A program made the translations under genes and the position numbers. Under the pieces are notes generated by a model. It saw only the letters and a list, made by a program, of their open reading frames with translations. It made no database searches and had not been told where the DNA came from. From assembly GCA_036734025.1 (NCBI GenBank), contig DAIMZI010000006.1:56218-120217 (forward strand): 64,000 bases of DNA, read 5' to 3'. The DNA is from DAIMZI01 sp036734025. GTDB lineage: Bacteria > Pseudomonadota > Alphaproteobacteria > Rhizobiales > Rhodomicrobiaceae. Of the stretch, positions 16,599 to 25,879 are shown one piece after another (the stretch's first letter is position 1; each line of letters begins with the position of its first letter).

Positions 16599-17696
16599 TC
16601 AGTCACCGGTTTGCTGTTCGCTTGCAGGTAAACCCGGGTTCAGCTTGTCGAGGTGGATCTTGACCTTCTTGATCCGCCGCGGGTCTGCTTCAAGCACCTC
16701 GAATTCGACACCGCTTGGATGCAATACCAGTTCCCCGCGCAGCGGCACCCGCCCCAGCAGCGTGAAAATAAGCCCGCCCAGCGTGTCGATCTCGTCTTCA
16801 TGGTCCGGCAGCGCCATCGGCACACCGCCCAGACGTTCGGACAATTCATCGATGGGCGTGCGCGCCGCCGCGATCAGTCCGGCCGGTGTCTCACGCATGT
16901 CTGGGCCACCATTGATGTCATGCTCGTCCTCGATATCGCCGACAATCTCCTCAATGAGATTTTCGATGGTTACAAGCCCGTCCGTGCCGCCATATTCATC
17001 GACCACCAGAGCGAGGTGCACCGCCGCGCTCTGCATGCGCAGCAGCAGGTTGACGACCGGCATCGACGGTGGAACGAAGACGACATCGCGGATGATACCT
17101 GCCGATGCGATCGGCAACGACAGATCGACCCGGCCGAGGTCGATGACACGCGATGGGCCAGGCTCATCGGATGGTGCATCGTCTGGCCGGTGATCTCCAG
17201 CCTCGGGCTCGTTCGTTACGCCGCCCGGCCGGGTGGCGGGATGAACTGCGTCTGGCGGGCTGAGCAAAGCGCACGAGGCAATCCAGCTGAGCAGATCCTT
17301 GATGTGGACCATGCCGCGCGGCGCATCCAGCGTGCCTGCATAGACCGGTATACGCGAATGGCCCGCCTCCTGGAACAGCAGCAGCAGATCGGACAGCGGT
17401 GCGGTTTCGTCAATGGCGACGACATCGGCCCGCGGCACCATGACGTCTTCGACCCGCAGCCCGCCGAACCGCAGCGTGTTCTGCAGCCATGTGCGTTCTT
17501 GCGGATCAAACGAATCCGCTTCGCTGGTTTCGCCTTTCAAGGCGCGCTCCAGCCGATCACGCAAAGTGCCCTCGGGTTCAAGCCCCAGCCTCTGGGCAAA
17601 TTGGCTCATGAAACTGCTCCCAGCAGTCTGGCCGTGGATGGCCGCTTTGTCCGGCGTAACCCCGGCATGTTTAACATAGTCTGTCATGGCAGCCAT
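16599..17696 (-). CDS. corC: CorC/HlyC family CBS-domain protein
   Basis: A 365-residue cytoplasmic protein with a CBS pair (about residues 80-140 and 195-255) and a C-terminal CorC_HlyC (transporter-associated) domain (about 270-350, TLGGLIFTLLGRVPLRGELV). Motif VEDVMVPRADVVAID marks the first CBS and VVDEYGGTDGLVTIENLIEEIVGDIEDEHD the second. There is no DUF21 membrane domain. An acidic, Pro-rich insert of about 45 residues separates the two CBS motifs. CorC proteins affect Mg/Co efflux and relate to the YbeX ribosome-maturation context, which fits its place 12 bases after ybeY. Confidence 0.9.
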   Translation of the reverse strand: MAAMTDYVKHAGVTPDKAAIHGQTAGSSFMSQFAQRLGLEPEGTLRDRLERALKGETSEADSFDPQERTWLQNTLRFGGLRVEDVMVPRADVVAIDETAPLSDLLLLFQEAGHSRIPVYAGTLDAPRGMVHIKDLLSWIASCALLSPPDAVHPATRPGGVTNEPEAGDHRPDDAPSDEPGPSRVIDLGRVDLSLPIASAGIIRDVVFVPPSMPVVNLLLRMQSAAVHLALVVDEYGGTDGLVTIENLIEEIVGDIEDEHDINGGPDMRETPAGLIAAARTPIDELSERLGGVPMALPDHEDEIDTLGGLIFTLLGRVPLRGELVLHPSGVEFEVLEADPRRIKKVKIHLDKLNPGLPASEQQTGD

Positions 17697-17708
17697 CAGC
17701 CAGCAACC

Positions 17709-18278
17709 TCAAGCCTTGTCCTGAAAAGTGGAATAGGGATCAGCGATGCCAAGCCGTGCGAGGGTGGCAACCTCCAACGCTTCCATGATGACCGCGTCAT
17801 CATCGGTGTGGTGATCATGTCCCAGAAGATGCAGCGTGCCATGCACCGCCAGATGGCAGGCATGCTCCGCCAGGGGCTTGCCCGCATCGCCGGCCTCGCG
17901 CGCGATCGTCTCGAAGGCGAGGACGATATCGCCGAGGAACGCCGCCCCGTCTTCACCGATGTCCGTGCCATCCTCCGGCTCGGGAAACGAGAGCACGTTG
18001 GTTGGCGCATCGATCCCGCGGAACTGCCGGTTAAGCGCGCGCACCTGTTCGTCATCGGCAAGCACGAGGCTCACCTCGCCGCCGGGCTTGCCGGCCTGCG
18101 CGATCGCAGCGATGATGCCGTCCTGCAAAAGGTCGGCAAAACCAGCTGTGCCCTGAGCAGAGGCCCAGTCATTCCATTTTTGGCTGTGGTGAATGATATT
18201 GCATGTTACGGCTGGCGCAGGCGCAAGGGCCGGCTGAGCCGTAACGGTGGGACTTTGCCCGGGTTCTGAATCGCTCAT
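17709..18278 (-). CDS. ybeY: Endoribonuclease / rRNA maturation factor YbeY
   Basis: A single-strand-specific zinc endoribonuclease involved in 16S rRNA 3' processing and ribosome quality control. The zinc site LAVHGTLHLLGHDHHTDDDA provides the three conserved histidines. NVLSFPEPEDG and LGDIVLAFETI are further family motifs. The 189-residue protein has a roughly 23-residue extra N-terminus rich in Pro/Ala. It sits in the phoH-ybeY-corC operon, 5 bases after phoH. Confidence 0.95.
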   Translation of the reverse strand: MSDSEPGQSPTVTAQPALAPAPAVTCNIIHHSQKWNDWASAQGTAGFADLLQDGIIAAIAQAGKPGGEVSLVLADDEQVRALNRQFRGIDAPTNVLSFPEPEDGTDIGEDGAAFLGDIVLAFETIAREAGDAGKPLAEHACHLAVHGTLHLLGHDHHTDDDAVIMEALEVATLARLGIADPYSTFQDKA

Positions 18279-18283
18279 CTTCT

Positions 18284-19327
18284 CTATCGAAGTTTTTCGT
18301 AGGCTTCCACGATGCGAGCCACGAGTTCACTGCGCACGACGTCTGCACCGCTGAAGGGTATATGGGCTATGCCCTCGACACCTTCCAGAACGGCTATGGC
18401 TTCAGAAAGGCCCGACGTCTGGCCGGAAGGCAGGTCTATCTGCGACGGGTCACCTGTCACCATCATCTTGCTGCCCTCGCCGAGACGAGTCAAAAACATT
18501 TTCATCTGCATCGACGTGGTATTCTGCGCCTCGTCCAGTATGACCATCGCATGACTTAGCGTGCGGCCGCGCATGAAGGCAAGCGGCGCTATCTCGATGA
18601 CGTTGGTCTCAAGCCCGCGCTCAACACGCTCCGGTGGCAGCACATCATAAAGCGCATCATAAAGCGGGCGCAGATACGGATCGACCTTTTCGCGCATGTC
18701 GCCGGGCAGGAACCCCAGCCGCTCGCCGGCCTCCACCGCCGGGCGCGACAGAATGATCCGCTCGGTCTCGCCACGCTCCAGCGCCGCCGCGGCATGCGCC
18801 ACGGCCAGATAGGTCTTGCCGGTGCCCGCCGGGCCGGTGGCAAAGACCAGATCATTCTCCTGCAGGGCGCGGATATACGAAGACTGCATGGGCGTGCGGG
18901 CACTGATGGAGCGCTTGCGCGTCCTGATCTCGCCCGGCACCACCTTGAGTTCGCTGCGCGCCGGCGGACGCACCTTCGGCCGCGCCTTGTAGCCCAGATC
19001 AGCACGTGCATGGCGCAAGGCGCCGTCAACATCGCCCGCGCCGATCTGCTCGCCAGCCTTCAGCCGCGCGTAAAGCCCTTTTAGAACATCACTCGCCAGT
19101 TGGCAGGCATCTGCTGGACCTTCCAGCGTCACGACATTGCCGTGGGCGAGCGCCGCTATGCCCAGCCGGTCGCCAAGCATGATCAGATGAGCATCATATT
19201 CGCCAAGAAGTGGCACCAGCAGACGGTTGTCATCGAACTGGAGTTGAACTCGTTGCTGATGTCGCAAGGGCGCTGATTTCCTGTCTTTTCTGCTCACGCC
19301 GGGCCGCAGCCTGGTGCCGGCGCCCAT
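18284..19327 (-). CDS. ybeZ: PhoH-like ATPase (YbeZ)
   Basis: A cytoplasmic P-loop ATPase that partners with YbeY in RNA metabolism. Walker A is FATGPAGTGKTYLAVAHA and Walker B is AMVILDEAQNTT, followed by the sensor segment MMVTGDPSQIDLP. An N-terminal KH-like region spans about residues 25-110. The 347-residue length matches the family. The start at 19327 is ATG. miaB lies 164 bases upstream on the same strand. Confidence 0.95.
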   Translation of the reverse strand: MGAGTRLRPGVSRKDRKSAPLRHQQRVQLQFDDNRLLVPLLGEYDAHLIMLGDRLGIAALAHGNVVTLEGPADACQLASDVLKGLYARLKAGEQIGAGDVDGALRHARADLGYKARPKVRPPARSELKVVPGEIRTRKRSISARTPMQSSYIRALQENDLVFATGPAGTGKTYLAVAHAAAALERGETERIILSRPAVEAGERLGFLPGDMREKVDPYLRPLYDALYDVLPPERVERGLETNVIEIAPLAFMRGRTLSHAMVILDEAQNTTSMQMKMFLTRLGEGSKMMVTGDPSQIDLPSGQTSGLSEAIAVLEGVEGIAHIPFSGADVVRSELVARIVEAYEKLR

Positions 19328-19491
19328 TCATGCCCGATCATGCCTGCATAGCCGAGCCCGCCGCTCATGGCGAGATGCCGGATCCCAAATATCCCCACAT
19401 AGTGCCCCTTAAAGCAACCATCCACAAGATGTGCTGAGCACATCACAAAATACGGATGTGCAAATCCAGCAATGCGTGGCTGCCGGCACAC

Positions 19492-20937
19492 CTATTGGGC
19501 ACCTGCCTGAAGCCCCTGATTGAATATAGTAGTCCCGTTTTCTGTCGGTTCGATGACACCGCGCAAACTGTGCGCGCCGGCCTCCACCAGGCGGACCTGC
19601 AGGATCTGGCCGATGGCTGAAGCCGGGCCTTCGACATGCACTGCCTGCAAATAAGGCGAGCGGCCGATGATCTGGCCGGCCTTGCGTCCCGGCGCCTCCA
19701 TCAGCACGGGCAGGGTCTTGCCCACCGACGCCTGATTGAACGCGGCCTGCTGCGCGTTCAAGAGCGCCTGTAATTCGCCCAGCCGCTGCGCCTTGACGTC
19801 GTCCGGCACCGGCTCGTCCATGGTGGCCGCCGGCGTGCCGGGACGCGGGCTGTATTTGAACGAATAGGCCTGGGCAAAACCGATATCGCGGGTCAGTTCC
19901 ATGGTGCGGGCAAAATCGCTGTCGGTTTCACCGGGAAAGCCGACGATGATGTCGGTGGAAAGCGCCATATCGGGTCGCGCCGCACGCAGCAGGTCGATGA
20001 TCCGGCGATAGTCGTCCGCCGTGTGCCGCCGGTTCATAGATCGCAAGATGCGGTCCGATCCGGCCTGAAACGGCAGATGCAGATATGGCATGAGCGCCGG
20101 AATGTCGCGGTGCGCGGCGATCAGATCATCGCTCATGTCGAGCGGATGGCTGGTCGTATAGCGCAGCCGCGCCAGACCCGGCACTTCAGCCAGCGCCTCA
20201 AGCAGCCGGGCAAGCGTCCAGGTGCGCCCACCCGGCCCATCGCCGTGATAGGCATTGACGTTCTGACCCAGCAGCGTGATCTCGCGCACGCCGTGCCCGC
20301 AGAGCTGCCGGGCCTCTGCGACGATATCGGCCACAGGGCGCGAAAACTCAGCGCCGCGCGTGTAGGGGACAACGCAAAAGGTACAGAACTTGTCGCAGCC
20401 CTCCTGTACGGTGAGAAAAGCGCTCGGGCGGCGCGTCGGCGCCCTTTTCGGCAGGCTGGCGAACTTGTCGTCTGCCGGGAATTCGGTATCGACGATGCGC
20501 TCGCCGCGATCGCGCACCCGCGCCACAAGCTCGGGTAGGCGGTGATAGCTCTGCGCGCCGACCACCAGATCCACCGCTGGCGCGCGGCGCAGCACTTCGT
20601 GACCCTCGGCCTGGGCGACACAGCCGGCAACCGCGATCATCGTCCGCGATCCTTGCGCGCGGCGGCGTTCGCTCACCGCCCGCACCCGACCCAGTTCGGA
20701 ATACACCTTCTCGGCAGCCTTTTCGCGGATGTGGCAGGTGTTGAGGATGACAAGATCGGCCTCCTCGATGGACCCGGTCTCGCAAAAGCCGATCTGCCCC
20801 AGCGCCTCGGCCATGCGCGATGAATCATAGACATTCATCTGGCAGCCGAAGGTCTTGATGAAAAATTTTGCCGCGCCTGATGGTGCCACCGCGCGCTCCT
20901 TGATGCCTGCATCTTCGTTCGGTCGACAAGCCAGCAT
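19492..20937 (-). CDS. miaB: tRNA-2-methylthio-N6-dimethylallyladenosine synthase MiaB
   Basis: A radical-SAM methylthiotransferase modifying A37 of tRNAs that read U-starting codons. Three N-terminal-domain cysteines bind one cluster (TFGCQMNVYDS, NTCHIREKA, VAGCVAQAEG). The radical SAM triad is CDKFCTFCVVPYTRG. A C-terminal TRAM domain covers about the last 65 residues. At 481 residues it has a roughly 20-residue N-terminal extension before the UPF0004 domain. It lies in the standard plsC-miaB-phoH-ybeY-corC order. Confidence 0.97.
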   Translation of the reverse strand: MLACRPNEDAGIKERAVAPSGAAKFFIKTFGCQMNVYDSSRMAEALGQIGFCETGSIEEADLVILNTCHIREKAAEKVYSELGRVRAVSERRRAQGSRTMIAVAGCVAQAEGHEVLRRAPAVDLVVGAQSYHRLPELVARVRDRGERIVDTEFPADDKFASLPKRAPTRRPSAFLTVQEGCDKFCTFCVVPYTRGAEFSRPVADIVAEARQLCGHGVREITLLGQNVNAYHGDGPGGRTWTLARLLEALAEVPGLARLRYTTSHPLDMSDDLIAAHRDIPALMPYLHLPFQAGSDRILRSMNRRHTADDYRRIIDLLRAARPDMALSTDIIVGFPGETDSDFARTMELTRDIGFAQAYSFKYSPRPGTPAATMDEPVPDDVKAQRLGELQALLNAQQAAFNQASVGKTLPVLMEAPGRKAGQIIGRSPYLQAVHVEGPASAIGQILQVRLVEAGAHSLRGVIEPTENGTTIFNQGLQAGAQ

Positions 20938-20972
20938 ATCGCAACGTGCGATCGGCTTCGCAACCAGATTGT

Positions 20973-21773
20973 TCAGTCCGCTGGGCGCGCCGTCATGATT
21001 TCTGCGAAATTCCTGCGGATCTGCTGTTCCGACACGATAGCCAGCCGCTTGCGGTCACGCACATCGCTCAACCGCAGCGGCTCGCTGATGCGTATCTGCG
21101 CGTCGATCGGCCCCTGGCGCAGCAGGCCCCAGACATGGCTCACCATTTCCATGTCCCCATACCAGGCCACATGGGCGCGCGTGAGCCGCGACATCGGCAG
21201 GCCGTGCACACGGGTGTAGGCAAGCGTCAGCGTCTGGATGCCGATCGCCTGATTGCCCTCGCCCGAGCCGGTCGCAGCGAGCGCGGCAGCGCCGATCAGC
21301 GCGCTCTTGAAAGGCAGGATGCGGTTGCCGTCGCTGCTGGTGCCTTCGGCGAACAGCACGATGCGCTCGCCGGCACCAAGGCGTGTGGCGATCTCATCGG
21401 CGGATGCGCGCACTGCGCTGCGTCTTTCACGATCAACGAAAATGGTGCGTTGAAGCTTTGCCAGAAGCCCGAAGAACGGCCAGTCGCGAACCTCGCCCTT
21501 GGCGACGAAATGGAGCGGCGCAAGCGCGCTGATGACGATGATATCAAGCCAGGAGATATGATTGGAAAGGATCAGCGTCGGCTGCCGAGCGCTGATGGCG
21601 CCATCGACCTTCAGCCGCACGCCGAACAGCCAGCACATGAAGCGGTGATAGCGGTGGGGCAGCATCCTGGCATATGACGAACCGGTGCGCAGCAGTGTCC
21701 ACTGCACCGGGATCGTGATCAGCGTGAGCGCGAAGAAGAGCAAGAGAAGCGAGGCTGCGCGAAGTTTGTCCAT
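20973..21773 (-). CDS. 1-acyl-sn-glycerol-3-phosphate acyltransferase (PlsC family)
   Basis: A membrane-associated lysophospholipid acyltransferase, 266 residues. The N-terminal hydrophobic segment (about 5-25) anchors it. Motif I usually reads NHxxxxD and appears here as SNHISWLDIIV. Motif III appears as FAEGTSSDGNRILPFKSAL. It could also acylate ornithine lipids (OlsA-like), since the family is broad. The substrate is not decidable by eye. It is located between fur and miaB, 35 bases before miaB. Confidence 0.9.
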   Translation of the reverse strand: MDKLRAASLLLLFFALTLITIPVQWTLLRTGSSYARMLPHRYHRFMCWLFGVRLKVDGAISARQPTLILSNHISWLDIIVISALAPLHFVAKGEVRDWPFFGLLAKLQRTIFVDRERRSAVRASADEIATRLGAGERIVLFAEGTSSDGNRILPFKSALIGAAALAATGSGEGNQAIGIQTLTLAYTRVHGLPMSRLTRAHVAWYGDMEMVSHVWGLLRQGPIDAQIRISEPLRLSDVRDRKRLAIVSEQQIRRNFAEIMTARPAD

Positions 21774-21836
21774 CTTGGCTTTCTATCAGTGTGGACATGA
21801 CGCCGCCGGCGCGACGCTGGTTGCGCCGGATGGCTC

Positions 21837-22331
21837 TCACGCCTCCACTTCTTCGTCATTGTGCGTGTCGGCGACAGCACGACCCGCTGCATCTGGCTGC
21901 ATATCGCTTTCTATCGGCACGCCGTAAAGCTCCATCCTGTGACCCACCAGACGATACCCCAGTTCGCGCGCCACCCGCTCTTGCAGCTTCTCGATTTCGG
22001 CATTGTGAAATTCGATGACCTTGCCCGTATGGGTATCTATCAGATGGTCATGATGCTTGTCTTCCGCCCGCTCGTACCGCGCCCGACCATCGCCAAATTC
22101 ATGGCGCTCGAGAATGCCCTTTTCTTCGAAAAGGCGCACCGTGCGGTAGACCGTGGAGAGCGATATGCGATCATCGATCTTGTTGGCGCGGCGATAGACT
22201 TCCTCGGCATCTGGGTGATCGCTCGCATTCGAGAGCACGCGCGCGATGATCCGGCGCTGCTCGGTCATGCGCATGCCGCGATCGGCGCAGATCTGCTCGA
22301 TCTTGCTGCGGATTGCTTGCTTGCGTGTCAT
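21837..22331 (-). CDS. fur: Fur/Mur family metal-responsive repressor
   Basis: A 164-residue Fur-family regulator. The winged helix (residues about 1-85) contains RMTEQRRIIARVL and STVYRTVRLFEEKGI. The regulatory domain has HHDHLIDTHTGKVIEFHNAEIEKLQ. It lacks CxxC zinc motifs. In Hyphomicrobiales, proteins of this subgroup at this locus usually act as manganese regulator Mur rather than iron regulator Fur, so the symbol is provisional. ATG 22331 (MTRKQAIRSKIEQICADRG) was chosen over the ATG nine codons upstream. It follows rimI by 41 bases. Confidence 0.9.
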   Translation of the reverse strand: MTRKQAIRSKIEQICADRGMRMTEQRRIIARVLSNASDHPDAEEVYRRANKIDDRISLSTVYRTVRLFEEKGILERHEFGDGRARYERAEDKHHDHLIDTHTGKVIEFHNAEIEKLQERVARELGYRLVGHRMELYGVPIESDMQPDAAGRAVADTHNDEEVEA

Positions 22332-22372
22332 CGCATCCTCGGCTCGGGCCAGCCGCAACAGGCCCGCCTCGT

Positions 22373-22939
22373 TCAGCGCAGCGCTTCATCAGGCGCAGGC
22401 GCTTCGGCAAGATTTCGTTTCATCACCAGAGCATCCCGCGCGCGCCCGGCAGCGCCCTGGTGCGGCTCGGAACTGCTTTTGCGATAATAACCCTTTCGCC
22501 GGCCAACGACAAAGAACCCTGCCCTCTGGTAAAGCCCGAGCGCGGCAGAATTATCCACATCAACTTCCAGAAACATCGCGCTCGCGCCCCTCGACGCGGC
22601 TTTCGCGCAGGCAGCCTCCAGCAACAGGCTTCCCCGGCCGAGCCGCTGACAGGCGCGCGCAACGCCGAGGCTGAGGACCTCGGCTTCATCGGCCGCGCTG
22701 CGGCAGATGATGAAGCCGGCTGGGCCGAAGGGCATTTCCAGCATCAGGCAAAAATTGGCTGGTTCGTCAATGAGTTCGCGCATCTCCGAAACGCTCCACG
22801 GCGCGGCGAACAGGCTATCGTGCAATGCGCTCAGACCTTGCGCATCCCCCGAATGCGCGCGCCTCAGGCTGGCGGCGGTCGGATCGGTACCGCTGCCGAT
22901 GCGGCGCTGCAGCTGCGCGGGAGGCGACGCGCGGCTCAC
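22373..22939 (-). CDS. rimI: Ribosomal-protein-alanine N-acetyltransferase RimI
   Basis: A GNAT-fold acetyltransferase of 188 residues with the acetyl-CoA loop VARACQRLGRGSLLLEAA (Q/RxxGxG/A type) and the C-terminal ALGLYQRAGFFVVGRRKGYY motif. It starts with GTG in a 4-base overlap (GTGA) with the tsaB stop, so translation is coupled. The tsaB-rimI pair is conserved widely. Confidence 0.9.
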   Translation of the reverse strand: MSRASPPAQLQRRIGSGTDPTAASLRRAHSGDAQGLSALHDSLFAAPWSVSEMRELIDEPANFCLMLEMPFGPAGFIICRSAADEAEVLSLGVARACQRLGRGSLLLEAACAKAASRGASAMFLEVDVDNSAALGLYQRAGFFVVGRRKGYYRKSSSEPHQGAAGRARDALVMKRNLAEAPAPDEALR

Positions 22940-23646
22940 GGCTCATCCGCCATGATATGGCTGACGGCAAAGCCGGCTTGCGGCTTGGCGTCTGGCGCGC
23001 GCAGGTATAACGGCGTGACCGGATGGCTTTCCGGCGCGCGGTTCAGGGCGAGCAAGGCCAGATCGGCAGCATCGGGAAGCAGCTCGCCAGCGATGAGGCG
23101 GCTTTCAATCCCAAGCCCGGCAAGCGCGCGCGACAGCGACTCGGCCGCGCTGCCGGCGATGGCGATGCCGCGCGCATCCGCGCCAAGACGTGCCGCACTC
23201 TCTTCGGGCGATGCGAGCATCACCGGCCCGCCAGCAGCGCCATCGGCGCTGAAAACCTGGGTATAGATTTCCCCGCGCCTTGCATCGACCGCAACGACCA
23301 GCCCCCCGGAGCGGTCCTGCGCCGCGGTTTCACGCACAAGGCGCGCGGCGATGACCTCGAGCGCGGTGGCCGCGACAACAGGCTTTTGCATCGCCAGCGC
23401 CAGGCCGCGCACGGCAGCGACGCCCAGCCTGATGCCGGTGAATGTTCCCGGCCCGGTGGTTACGGCCAGCCTGTCGATGGCCTCAAAGCCCAAGCGGGCC
23501 TCATCCATGACGCCAGCGATCATCGGGAACAAGGCCTCGGCATGCCCACGCTCCATCAGCCGCAAAGCGCGCCACAGCCGCTGTTCATGCTCGCTGCGTA
23601 CAAGCGCGACCGAACATGCGCCCATCGTCGTGTCGAGCGCCAGCAC
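22936..23646 (-). CDS. tsaB: tRNA threonylcarbamoyladenosine biosynthesis protein TsaB
   Basis: A non-catalytic partner of TsaD in the t6A37 tRNA modification complex (236 residues). The ASKHA-fold signature is clear: LALDTTMGACSVAL at the start, then VTTGPGTFTGIRLGVAAVRG. The start codon is GTG, since an upstream in-frame stop excludes longer versions. It is followed by rimI with a 4-base overlap. Confidence 0.94.
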   Translation of the reverse strand: MLALDTTMGACSVALVRSEHEQRLWRALRLMERGHAEALFPMIAGVMDEARLGFEAIDRLAVTTGPGTFTGIRLGVAAVRGLALAMQKPVVAATALEVIAARLVRETAAQDRSGGLVVAVDARRGEIYTQVFSADGAAGGPVMLASPEESAARLGADARGIAIAGSAAESLSRALAGLGIESRLIAGELLPDAADLALLALNRAPESHPVTPLYLRAPDAKPQAGFAVSHIMADEP

Positions 23647-23685
23647 GGTCGTTACGCTTTGGTCATGATCAGGTATGGCAGCCGC

Positions 23686-24279
23686 CTAAATGATCCTTGC
23701 GATCTCATCGAAGCTGAACCGGGGCAGGCGCGGGAACAGGGCGGACGCATCGCCATGGCCCAGATTGCAGAGAAAATTGCTCTTGTAGGTGGTGCCGGCC
23801 AGAAATTCCCTGTCCACGCCATCCTTGTCGAAGCCGGACATCGGCCCGGTGTCCAGACCAAGCGCGCGCGCCGCCATGATGAAATAGCCGCCCTGAAGCG
23901 TGCCATTGCGAAAGCCATGCTCAAAGGCGGTCTCTTCGCTTGCATCGAACCAGCTTCGCGCCGATGGCATGTGCGGGAACAGTTTTTCCATATGTTCGTA
24001 AAACCGCGCGTCATAGGCGATGATGGCACATACGGGCGCAGACATGGTCTTTTTGCGGTTGCCCTCGCTGATCAGCGGTTCGAGGCGCGCCTTGGCTTCG
24101 GGCGAGGCGATGAACACGAAGCGCGCCGGAGAGCAGTTGGCGCTCGTTGGTCCCAGCGCGGTCAACTCGATCAGCGTATGAAGGGTCTCCGGCGTGACCG
24201 GCTTGTCATGCCAGGCGTTATGGGTGCGCGCGTTGCGAAACAGTTTGTCTAGCGTGTGGTCGCTGAGCGGTGCGGTCAT
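23686..24279 (-). CDS. Nitroreductase family protein (RutE/HadB-like)
   Basis: A 197-residue FMN-dependent oxidoreductase of the malonic semialdehyde reductase (RutE/HadB) subgroup. Characteristic segments are ARTHNAWHDKPVTPE near the start (FMN phosphate site), LGPTSANCSPARFVFI, and GTLQGGYFIMAARALGLDTG with PMSGFD. The true substrate is unknown; no other rut gene is nearby, so a uracil-degradation role is not supported. It lies between nfu and tsaB, all on the minus strand. Confidence 0.88.
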   Translation of the reverse strand: MTAPLSDHTLDKLFRNARTHNAWHDKPVTPETLHTLIELTALGPTSANCSPARFVFIASPEAKARLEPLISEGNRKKTMSAPVCAIIAYDARFYEHMEKLFPHMPSARSWFDASEETAFEHGFRNGTLQGGYFIMAARALGLDTGPMSGFDKDGVDREFLAGTTYKSNFLCNLGHGDASALFPRLPRFSFDEIARII

Positions 24280-24365
24280 GATGCCCCTGTGTTCATGTGC
24301 TCATCGGCCCAGGGCCGCCGCATCATACCACTGCGGCCCGCAAACCGAGACTGGCCGGCTTCGCC

Positions 24366-24938
24366 TCAGGCTACAGGGCGCACACCCTGAACTTCCGGGA
24401 CGAAGTGGCGGAGCAGGTTTTCGATGCCCTGTTGTAGGGTGGCTGTCGCCGAAGGGCAACCCGCGCAAGCGCCGCGCATGTGCAAATAGACAATCCCCTC
24501 GCGATAGGCATGAAAGACGATGTCACCGCCATCCTGCGCAACGGCCGGGCGCACGCGGGTATCGAGCAACTCCTTGATCGTCGCGACGGTCTGTGCGTCT
24601 TCCTCGGAATATTTGTCGCCCGCATCCGCCTCGCCCTCGCTGGCGCCGGCCTCGTTCAGTGCGGGCGCATCGGACATATAATGTTCCATGATCGCGCCGA
24701 GCACCGCAGGGCGCAGATGCTGCCATTCACTGTCCTCGGCCTTGGTCACCGAAATGAAGTCGGGCGCCAGAAACACCCCGCTGACACCCTCAACGGCAAA
24801 CAGTCGCTGAGCCAGCGGGGATTCGACCTCGGCCTGGGCGGCGTCGCGATAATCGCGTGTGCCAGCACTCAACACACTGCGCCCGGGCAGGAATTTGAGC
24901 GTTGCCGGATTGGGAGTGGTTTCTGTCTGAATGAACAT
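24366..24938 (-). CDS. NifU family iron-sulfur scaffold/carrier (Nfu type)
   Basis: A 190-residue protein with an N-terminal Nfu_N domain (MFIQTETTPNPATLKFLPGR) and a C-terminal NifU domain whose CxxC motif (MRGACAGCPSATATL) binds a [4Fe-4S] cluster at the dimer interface. It delivers clusters to apo-enzymes such as MiaB. A short acidic linker joins the domains. It is located upstream of tsaB, as in many Hyphomicrobiales. Confidence 0.94.
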   Translation of the reverse strand: MFIQTETTPNPATLKFLPGRSVLSAGTRDYRDAAQAEVESPLAQRLFAVEGVSGVFLAPDFISVTKAEDSEWQHLRPAVLGAIMEHYMSDAPALNEAGASEGEADAGDKYSEEDAQTVATIKELLDTRVRPAVAQDGGDIVFHAYREGIVYLHMRGACAGCPSATATLQQGIENLLRHFVPEVQGVRPVA

Positions 24939-25078
24939 AGCGCCTCACCTGTTTTTCGCGGGCAGGCCGCGATTCTCCAGAAATTAGAATTCTTACAAAT
25001 TCGGTCCTAGCCTGAGATTGGTGGACAGCGCCGACAAAATCAAGCCGCCTGCGCGCTACGCCCTGCAATAGGGCATGT

Positions 25079-25879
25079 TCAGGCGTCCAGCAACTCGCCA
25101 TCCACCACCCGCGCGATGGCCAGCACATCGACCTGTTTCGCACCGGCAGCCCGCAACACCTGTGCGCAGGCATCGACCGTGGCTCCCGTCGTGATGATGT
25201 CGTCGACAAGAACGACATGCCGCCCCGCGATTTTCCGTGCGCCTGTTCGCGACAACTGAAACGCATCCGCCACATTATCGCGCCGCTCGGTGAAACTGAG
25301 GCCGACCTGCTGGCGCGTGCGGCGCACTCGGCGCAGATCCTGACTTAGCTTGATGCCATGCTCGGCGCCAAGGCGCAGTGCCAGCATTGCCGACTGGTTG
25401 AAGCGCCGTCGCAACAGGCGCATCGGATGAAGCGGCACGGGCACCAGCAAATCGGCATCATGCAGAAGATCACGCCCCGCGGTACTCATCCAGCGTACGA
25501 ACAGCGCAAGCATCTCGTGGCGATCGCCATATTTGAAGGCGTGGATCAATTCACGGGCAATCCCGGAATAGGCGCATGGCGCCCGCGCGCGATCATAAAG
25601 CGGCGGCTCGGCAAGCGCCTGGGCGGAGACATTGTGTTCATCGCTGGCAAAGCCGAGCGGGATGCCCAGACGGTCGCACACGGGATGGGTGATGAACTGA
25701 ACCTGTCGCCAGCAGACCGGGCACAGGCAATGATGCGCGCTCACCGGCGCGCGGCAGGCACAGCAGACCGGCGGCAGGATCAGATCGGCCGCATAGGCAA
25801 TCACCGCGCCGACTTGCGCGGGAATGAGGCGGGCTCGCCTTGCAGTAAAATCAGGCGCTTGCTGGTGGCTTGTGTCCAT
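25079..25879 (-). CDS. ComF family protein (phosphoribosyltransferase fold)
   Basis: A 266-residue ComF/GntX homologue, linked to DNA uptake or use of extracellular DNA in other bacteria. A double zinc finger lies near the N-terminus (CCACRAPV, then CLCPVCWRQV and a further HPVC). The phosphoribosyltransferase PRPP loop is VLVDDIITTGATVDACA. It is well conserved but has no assigned function in this group. It stands 140 bases upstream of nfu. Confidence 0.9.
   Translation of the reverse strand: MDTSHQQAPDFTARRARLIPAQVGAVIAYAADLILPPVCCACRAPVSAHHCLCPVCWRQVQFITHPVCDRLGIPLGFASDEHNVSAQALAEPPLYDRARAPCAYSGIARELIHAFKYGDRHEMLALFVRWMSTAGRDLLHDADLLVPVPLHPMRLLRRRFNQSAMLALRLGAEHGIKLSQDLRRVRRTRQQVGLSFTERRDNVADAFQLSRTGARKIAGRHVVLVDDIITTGATVDACAQVLRAAGAKQVDVLAIARVVDGELLDA

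Noticed and set aside
16653..18269. 538-codon open frame on the plus strand opposite corC and ybeY
   Set aside because: Antisense to two well-supported genes; Arg/His-rich with no family likeness. Typical of high-GC DNA.
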